Source: an uncultured Pseudomonadota bacterium (GTDB lineage: Bacteria > Myxococcota_A > UBA9042 > CAIXZC01). From it: a stretch of DNA of 9,439 nucleotides. Of this stretch, positions 5,112 to 9,439 are shown in pieces; positions within the stretch are counted from its first letter, which is position 1; every line of letters starts with the position of its first letter. The stretch lies in contig CALGBT010000097.1 of the NCBI GenBank assembly GCA_937884235.1, positions 1 to 9,439 of the forward strand. Direction: 5' to 3'. The translations under genes and the position numbers were made by a program. The notes under the pieces are model-generated. The model saw only the letters and a program-made list of their open reading frames with translations, was not told the DNA's origin and did no database searches.

Positions 5112-6910
5112 TGAGATTCCTCCTGGTCATGGAAATGTCCGTGGATGGTCCTGGCCATGGCTGTAGAGATGCCTTTGACCTGGGTGAGTTGGCCGATGGT
5201 AGCCTCCTGGACCCCTTTGAAGCTGCCGAAATAGCGCACCAGTTCGAGACGCCGGTGCTTGCCAATGCCGGGGATCTCCAGTAGGGGCGAACTCATCACT
5301 CGTTTCTGTCGTTTCTTGCGATGGAACTCAATGCCAAAGCGGTGCGCTTCATCGCGCAGCGACTGGAAGAAGAGAAGGAGCCGCGAGTCGGGCGTGAGGG
5401 GTACGGCCTCCCGCTGGTGGGGCAGGTAGACGCGGTCGTAGGGCAGGCCTTGTTCCGGCCTCGCTTTGGCGATGGCTGCGGGGAAGAGGTTGCTCTCGGC
5501 GTCCGGAATGAGGGGCAGGATGCGAGCCAGATGGGCACGGCCACCGTCCACCAGGAGCAGACGTGGTTCGGTGGTGTCGGCCAGTTGTTTCACCCGCCGC
5601 CGCACCACCTCTTCCATCATCTCGAAATCGCTTTCGGTCCTTCCCCTGATATGGAAGGAGCGGTACTCCGCCTTGGCCAGGGCGCCATCCCGGGCAACGC
5701 TCACGGCGCCAACTGCGTCGGAGCCCTGGAAGGAGGAGATGTCGATACACTCGACGACCTCCACGGGTTCCGGGAGGTCGAGGGTGGCGGCCAGGGTATC
5801 CAGGAGTTCGTAGCGCGACTCCGTTGCTTTGCTCCGCTGCACGTAGACCTGCGCCGCATTGGTCCGGGCGATCTCCAGTAGCGCCTTCTTCTGCCCCCGC
5901 CGAGGGTGGGCCAGCTTCACCTGGTGGCCATGTTCTTCGCTCAGCAGCTGTTCTGCAGTCAACATGCCTGATTTGGGGAACTCCCCGAGGACCAGTCCGG
6001 GGGGAGGGCGCTTTTCGTAATACTGGAAGACAATGGACTCAAGGTCGCAGGTTTCCGGGGAGATGAAGCCCTCGTTGAAGTCGGCATCATAGCCGAGGAC
6101 GGCACTGTCACGGACGTGCAGGACATAAATGGCGCCGCCGAGGGGGCCGTGATGGATGGCGAAGATGTCGGCGTCGAGGGGCATGGTTACGTTGACATGC
6201 TGTCGACTCCAGATGGACTGGAGGGCAAAGAGCAGGTCCCGGTAGCGGGCGGCATCTTCGAATCGCTCTTCGGAGGCTGCTTGGCCCATCATGTCCTCTA
6301 CCAGCGTCACTGCGTCCTTCTGGCGCTTGCCCAGTAGTTCCGCTGCCTTTAGGACCCGTGCCCGGTAGTCGTGGTTCTCATCGGGAAAGACGCACGGGGC
6401 GGAGCAGCGGCCCATCTGATGCATGACACAGGGTCTGACTCGTTGCCTGAGCTTGATGTCAGAGCAGGTGCGGAGGCGATAGGCTCGTGAGAGCAGGCGG
6501 ACATACTCCCGCAGGACGGACGCCGAAGGGAATGGGCCGTAGTAGCGGCCACCATCCTGGAGGCGTCGGCGCACGAGTTCAAAGCGGGGAAATGGGGCCT
6601 TGTCATCGATGCGCACCTGCAAGAAATTCTTGTCGTCCCGGAGCAACACGTTGTACTTCGGCTTGAGCTTTCTGATGAGCTGTCGCTCAAGGAGCAGGGC
6701 TTCTTTCTCGGACTCTGTGAGGATGTACTCGATATCACGGATTTCCCGGACCAGTCGAGGTACCATGGCCCTGGAGTCCTGGAGGCGGAGATACTGGTTG
6801 ATGCGGCTCCGCAGCTTCAGCGCCTTGCCGACGTATAGGATCCGGTCGTGGTCCCCGCGCATGACGTAGACCCCAGTCTTGTCCGGTGCTTCGTTGGTCG
6901 GTTGCCCCAT
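5108..6910 (-). CDS. uvrC: UvrABC system protein C, nucleotide-excision repair endonuclease
   Basis: UvrC makes both incisions around damaged bases after UvrA/UvrB recognition, in the cytoplasm. The 600-aa product is of normal length and has every domain. The GIY-YIG nuclease occupies about 12-95 (G-V-Y at 13, Y-V-G at 26, Arg36, Glu75 in L-L-L-E). Four Cys (149, 161, 169, 173) have the 12/8/4 spacing of the E. coli iron-sulfur cluster site. The UVR motif that binds UvrB is at about 200-235. The RNase H-like nuclease has Asp390 in C-I-D-I-S-S, Asp455 in L-L-V-D-G-G and His523 in R-D-E-A-H-R-F-G. The tandem HhH DNA-binding domain is at 541-595. ATG 6910 is chosen because it lies 2 nt after the preceding stop and places G-V-Y at the family's usual distance. 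An upstream GTG (6946) and ATG (6928) are also open in frame and would overlap that gene. All catalytic residues are present, so it should be active. Confidence 0.95.
   Translation of the reverse strand: MGQPTNEAPDKTGVYVMRGDHDRILYVGKALKLRSRINQYLRLQDSRAMVPRLVREIRDIEYILTESEKEALLLERQLIRKLKPKYNVLLRDDKNFLQVRIDDKAPFPRFELVRRRLQDGGRYYGPFPSASVLREYVRLLSRAYRLRTCSDIKLRQRVRPCVMHQMGRCSAPCVFPDENHDYRARVLKAAELLGKRQKDAVTLVEDMMGQAASEERFEDAARYRDLLFALQSIWSRQHVNVTMPLDADIFAIHHGPLGGAIYVLHVRDSAVLGYDADFNEGFISPETCDLESIVFQYYEKRPPPGLVLGEFPKSGMLTAEQLLSEEHGHQVKLAHPRRGQKKALLEIARTNAAQVYVQRSKATESRYELLDTLAATLDLPEPVEVVECIDISSFQGSDAVGAVSVARDGALAKAEYRSFHIRGRTESDFEMMEEVVRRRVKQLADTTEPRLLLVDGGRAHLARILPLIPDAESNLFPAAIAKARPEQGLPYDRVYLPHQREAVPLTPDSRLLLFFQSLRDEAHRFGIEFHRKKRQKRVMSSPLLEIPGIGKHRRLELVRYFGSFKGVQEATIGQLTQVKGISTAMARTIHGHFHDQEESQ
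5118..5124 (-). promoter_or_regulatory. Ribosome binding site that sets the GTG start of the DUF4442 gene
   Basis: AGGAGGA on the minus strand (5118-5124) lies 6-7 nt before the GTG at 5111 and within the last codons of uvrC. It supports the non-ATG start and reinitiation by ribosomes finishing uvrC. Confidence 0.7.
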
Positions 6911-6912
6911 GC

Positions 6913-8871
6913 CTACAGGTACCCCCATCGTCGGCGGAGACCCCACTCGGCCAGCAGCAGCAGGGCAAAGGCAAAGAAGAAGATGGGGGATAACCAGAGA
7001 TTATCAAGGACCGGCTTGCGCAGGACTCTGTAATTGGGCGTCAGGTTGACCGGATAGCGGGTGTCGATGTCGAGGTGTCGGAACTGCTGTTCCAGGATCG
7101 GGGCCACTCGTTGCGCCAGCAACTGCTGTTCACTGAGGCCTTTGCGGGCGACGACGACGACGTCGTGGCCGGAGTATTCGTGGCGCTCGGCATCGACGGT
7201 GGCCTTGATGGTCCAGGCGCCCGGTCTGGCCGGAGGTAGGGTGAGGCGGGCACAGCGACTGTTCTCCAGGGCAGCTTCCTGGTTCATGCGAAAGGAGGGC
7301 TGGCGCCCGTCAGCATCGAGCCATTCGGCTTCAAGACGGGCCATGCTTCCGGGCTCGGCATTGCCTCGGATGCAGACGTCCATGGGAATTTCGGCGCCTT
7401 CCTGTGGCTTCTCCGGGCCTGGCGTGATGGTCACTTCGGCGCGTCGTGGGTCCTGGGTCAGCCATGCCAGGGCATTGATGAGGAGTTGCCGATAGACGGT
7501 GGGGGCTTCGGCGTCAAGGGAGGCGGGAAAGGCCCAGCGCCAGAGGGCATCGGAGGTAATGAGGAGGGTGCGCCCGTTGCCGTAATAGCCGGTCACCAGG
7601 AGTGGCCAGCGCTGATCGTTGGCCTCGGCCCAGGCGAGGACCTGCCCCGCGCGCTCCGGTTCGCCCACGGGATTAATGCCGTCCAGGGGCGGCAGTCCGG
7701 CCATGGGGAAAGGCTCGTTGCCGTCCGCCCCGCTTTGCTGCATAACGGGGTGGGCGAGGCCGTCCGGTGCCAGGCGGGCGTTGAATGGGCCTTCAACGTA
7801 ATTGGGGGCAGCCTCGGCGGCGGGGTCCAGCAGACCTGGGAGCAGCTCTGCGGCCGGAGTTTCGTGCACCTTGCCGGCGCGCAGTGCGCGGTCGCCGCCG
7901 ATGAAGAGAACGGCCCCTCCTTCTTCTACGAACTGCCGCAATCGGCGAAGATGGGAATCCTCCAGCAGGAAGTAAGTACCCAACGGGAAATTATGGACGA
8001 TGATCAGGTCGAAGTTGCCGATCTCCTTGACGAAAAGCTCTTCGGTGGGGAAGGGGATCAGCGCCAGTTCTTCACGGGAGTGGGGTGCGAAATCTTCGGA
8101 TTCCACCAGCAGATAGAAGGAGATCAACTCCAGTCCAGGGAGGGAGGTAAGGAAATCCCGCAAAAAGCGAATATCCCAGGAGGGGTGTCCGGCGACATGG
8201 AGAATGCGTAGCGAATCGCGTACCACCAGCAGCGTGAAGAGCCCTGAGTTGTTGCCTCTGTCGTCGTCCTGGGGAAAGCCTCGCAGGGCAACCGAGTAAG
8301 CCGTGGCGCCCAGCTTGTCCGGGACCAACTCCACGGCGACGTCCTGGCGTCCCTCCTTCAACTCAATGGGCGTGCTGGAGAGTTCAATGGTCCCCTCTGG
8401 AGTAAGGCGGGAGACCACGACTTCGCCTTGTTGGGGGCCAGTGTTGTTGGCCAGGGTCACGCGAATGGCAGAGCGGCTTTTGAAGAAGGCCAGCGGAGGC
8501 GGGGAGACTGCGGCAACGCGGACATCCCGGGTCTGCTCGGTGACGGGCACCGGGATGGCGCTGAGGGGCGGCAACATGGCAGCCTGCTTGCTCTTGCTCA
8601 AGACCTCCACCTGTCGGTTGGTGAAGGAGTCGGGAAGCGTCACAGAGAGCGGCTCGTGGTGGAGCAGCGAAGGTTGCAGCAGGATGACCCCGAGGGTCGC
8701 CAGAGCCAGGCCGCGCAGGGCCAGGAGGGTGGAGCCTCGCCAGGGACCGGCGGTGCGAATTGAGACGTAGCCGTAGTAGCCGATAAAGCCGGCCACTCCG
8801 GCAGCAATCAGCAGGGCCGTGGGCGACAGCGGGTCATTGGCGAAAACCAGAGTGACGAGTTCGGTGCTCAC
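6913..8871 (-). CDS. Membrane protein with glutamine-amidotransferase-like domain, BatA/VWA-operon type
   Basis: The 652-aa protein has two N-terminal membrane helices (about 15-38 and 47-69) and one near the C-terminus (about 628-645), so most of it faces the periplasm. Between them are a probable Ig-like beta domain (about 130-215) and a class I amidotransferase-like or DUF1355-like alpha/beta domain (about 220-475). That domain contains I-L-H-V-A-G-H-P-S-W-D-I-R-F-L-R (223-238), E-E-G-G-A-V-L-F-I-G-G-D (316-327) and P-L-L-V-T-G-Y-Y-G-N-G-R (423-434), followed by S-D-A-L-W-R-W (440-446). A second beta domain follows at about 478-575. Such proteins normally accompany MoxR ATPases, DUF58 and VWA proteins in membrane stress-related clusters. 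The only Cys residues are 500 and 540, outside the amidotransferase-like domain, so that chemistry is unlikely; a scaffold or sensor role is more plausible. The GTG start overlaps the DUF4159 stop (GTGA) and follows GGGGGA at 8878-8883. Confidence 0.85.
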   Translation of the reverse strand: MSTELVTLVFANDPLSPTALLIAAGVAGFIGYYGYVSIRTAGPWRGSTLLALRGLALATLGVILLQPSLLHHEPLSVTLPDSFTNRQVEVLSKSKQAAMLPPLSAIPVPVTEQTRDVRVAAVSPPPLAFFKSRSAIRVTLANNTGPQQGEVVVSRLTPEGTIELSSTPIELKEGRQDVAVELVPDKLGATAYSVALRGFPQDDDRGNNSGLFTLLVVRDSLRILHVAGHPSWDIRFLRDFLTSLPGLELISFYLLVESEDFAPHSREELALIPFPTEELFVKEIGNFDLIIVHNFPLGTYFLLEDSHLRRLRQFVEEGGAVLFIGGDRALRAGKVHETPAAELLPGLLDPAAEAAPNYVEGPFNARLAPDGLAHPVMQQSGADGNEPFPMAGLPPLDGINPVGEPERAGQVLAWAEANDQRWPLLVTGYYGNGRTLLITSDALWRWAFPASLDAEAPTVYRQLLINALAWLTQDPRRAEVTITPGPEKPQEGAEIPMDVCIRGNAEPGSMARLEAEWLDADGRQPSFRMNQEAALENSRCARLTLPPARPGAWTIKATVDAERHEYSGHDVVVVARKGLSEQQLLAQRVAPILEQQFRHLDIDTRYPVNLTPNYRVLRKPVLDNLWLSPIFFFAFALLLLAEWGLRRRWGYL

Positions 8872-9439
8872 GGCTCGTCCCCCGGAAGTTGCCAGTTACG
8901 CTTCGACTTGAGGTAGTCGAGGTGGACCTTGTCGTCCTTGTAGTCGAGGCAGAGTGTGTAGGCCACGATGTTGACCAGGAAACGAATGGCATCCTCGCGT
9001 TGTCGTTCCCCGCCTGGAACCATCTCGAAGCGGTAGGCACCGTCTGCAGTCCGTTCGGCGGCAGAGAGCATGTCGTTGAAGCTGACGATCAGTGCGTAGC
9101 GTCCATCGACCATGACACCGTAGACGTCATCCACGAGGCGGACTCGTCCGGATGCGTAGCTGAGGCGGTAGAAGGAGCGATAGAGAACGCTGGCCCGGGA
9201 GACGCGCTCGAGTCGTCCTCCGGGGATGGTGGTGGCGACGAATCCCTCGAGGCTGGTGCGAAAGGCCTCCATGTCCCCGGCGCCCCCCTGCCAGTCGAGG
9301 AAGAGCGTCCCACCCAGGCGCAGCCAGGTGGCCAGTGCGGTGCCCGCCTCCAGTTTCAGGTCGGGCAACGGTGCGGTGGTAGGCAGCAGCAGTAGCGGGT
9401 GATCGAAGAGGTCGGGGCCGCCGACGTCCAGGGGGCGAG
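8868..9439 (-). CDS. DUF4159 domain protein, C-terminal part (gene continues beyond right edge)
   Basis: The frame is open to the window edge, so about 189 C-terminal residues are seen. An internal TTG at 9368 is not the real start, because the frame upstream encodes in-family sequence (P-L-D-V-G-G-P-D-L-F, then H-P-L-L-L-L-P-T). The order matches DUF4159: an edge strand L-L-L-L-P, 'W-L-R-L-G-G-T-L-F-L-D' where the family has 'yleaGGfLf.DD', a central L-Y-R-S-F-Y motif, D-G-R-Y-A-L-I-V-S-F-N-D, and an end helix A-I-R-F-L-V-N-I-V-A-Y-T-L. Family members are predicted amidotransferase-fold domains, often attached to N-terminal membrane segments. This one lies directly upstream of, and overlaps by 4 nt, a membrane protein with a related fold, so they likely act together at the inner membrane. 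Its biochemical role is unknown, and the missing N-terminus prevents a topology call. Confidence 0.8.
   Translation of the reverse strand, partial: RPLDVGGPDLFDHPLLLLPTTAPLPDLKLEAGTALATWLRLGGTLFLDWQGGAGDMEAFRTSLEGFVATTIPGGRLERVSRASVLYRSFYRLSYASGRVRLVDDVYGVMVDGRYALIVSFNDMLSAAERTADGAYRFEMVPGGERQREDAIRFLVNIVAYTLCLDYKDDKVHLDYLKSKRNWQLPGDEP

Noticed and set aside
6913..6946. Longer uvrC start (GTG at 6946 or ATG at 6928)
   Set aside because: These overlap the upstream gene and add residues not expected before the GIY-YIG domain. They remain possible, because none of the starts has a strong ribosome binding site.
7149..7168. Short GAC-repeat run with palindromic gacgtc
   Set aside because: It encodes four consecutive Val residues in a beta strand on the other strand; it is explained by coding.
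7486..8211. A 241-codon plus-strand open frame antisense to the amidotransferase-like gene
   Set aside because: It has the composition expected from reverse codons of the real gene, and no motif or start signal.
8934..8951. D-Y-K-D-D-K in the DUF4159 protein, resembling the FLAG epitope tag
   Set aside because: The real tag is DYKDDDDK; this shorter match is in the middle of a natural domain and is coincidence.
9368..9439. TTG at 9368 as the start of the DUF4159 protein
   Set aside because: The same frame stays open to the edge and encodes the edge strand expected for the family, so the gene begins outside the window.

Overview
The window is GC-rich, gene-dense bacterial chromosomal DNA. 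It has seven coding regions, two of them cut by the window edges. I see no tRNA, rRNA, CRISPR array, insertion sequence or phage gene. The C-terminal module of the lipoprotein at 2950-4581 has a pilin-type helix followed by a C-C / D-L-D-C-D-G pattern. From memory this resembles PilA-like proteins of Myxococcota, Bradymonadota and related 'deltaproteobacterial' lineages. Together with the Tat-dependent lipoproteins it suggests a Gram-negative, diderm bacterium of that kind. This placement is inference, not proof.

Left end (1-945): two adjacent minus-strand genes encode paralogous Tat-type secreted lipoproteins. One is complete (142-690) and the other runs off the left edge (1-139). They share almost the same N-terminal export signal and are 2 nt apart. 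Upstream of the pair lies a 255-nt intergenic region shared with the divergent gene. It contains a perfect 15-bp inverted repeat whose arms flank a candidate extended -10 promoter.

Centre left (946-2946): a plus-strand gene for a very long (666 aa) cofactor-independent phosphoglycerate mutase. Almost every catalytic and metal-binding motif is recognisable, but about 95 extra residues lie between the first metal-binding Asp and the catalytic Ser.

Right two thirds (2950-9439): a minus-strand gene run that looks like one operon. In transcription order it encodes a DUF4159 protein (partial at the right edge), a three-TM membrane protein with a glutamine-amidotransferase-like domain lacking a nucleophilic Cys, UvrC, a DUF4442 hotdog-fold protein, and a lipoprotein carrying an internal type IV pilin-like module. 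The first two junctions downstream of DUF4159 are extremely tight: a 4-nt GTGA overlap, then a 2-nt gap. uvrC/DUF4442 is again a GTGA overlap, and the last gene follows after 38 nt with its own strong ribosome binding site. The DUF4159 and amidotransferase-like pair is the kind usually seen with MoxR/DUF58/VWA (BatA-like) genes, which would lie beyond the right edge. The operon thus joins a cell-envelope module to nucleotide-excision repair.

The most unusual items are the lipoprotein/pilin fusion, the enlarged phosphoglycerate mutase, the tandem Tat lipoproteins with their acidic repeats, and the inverted repeat in front of them. I did not find a clear-cut new defence or mobile system.
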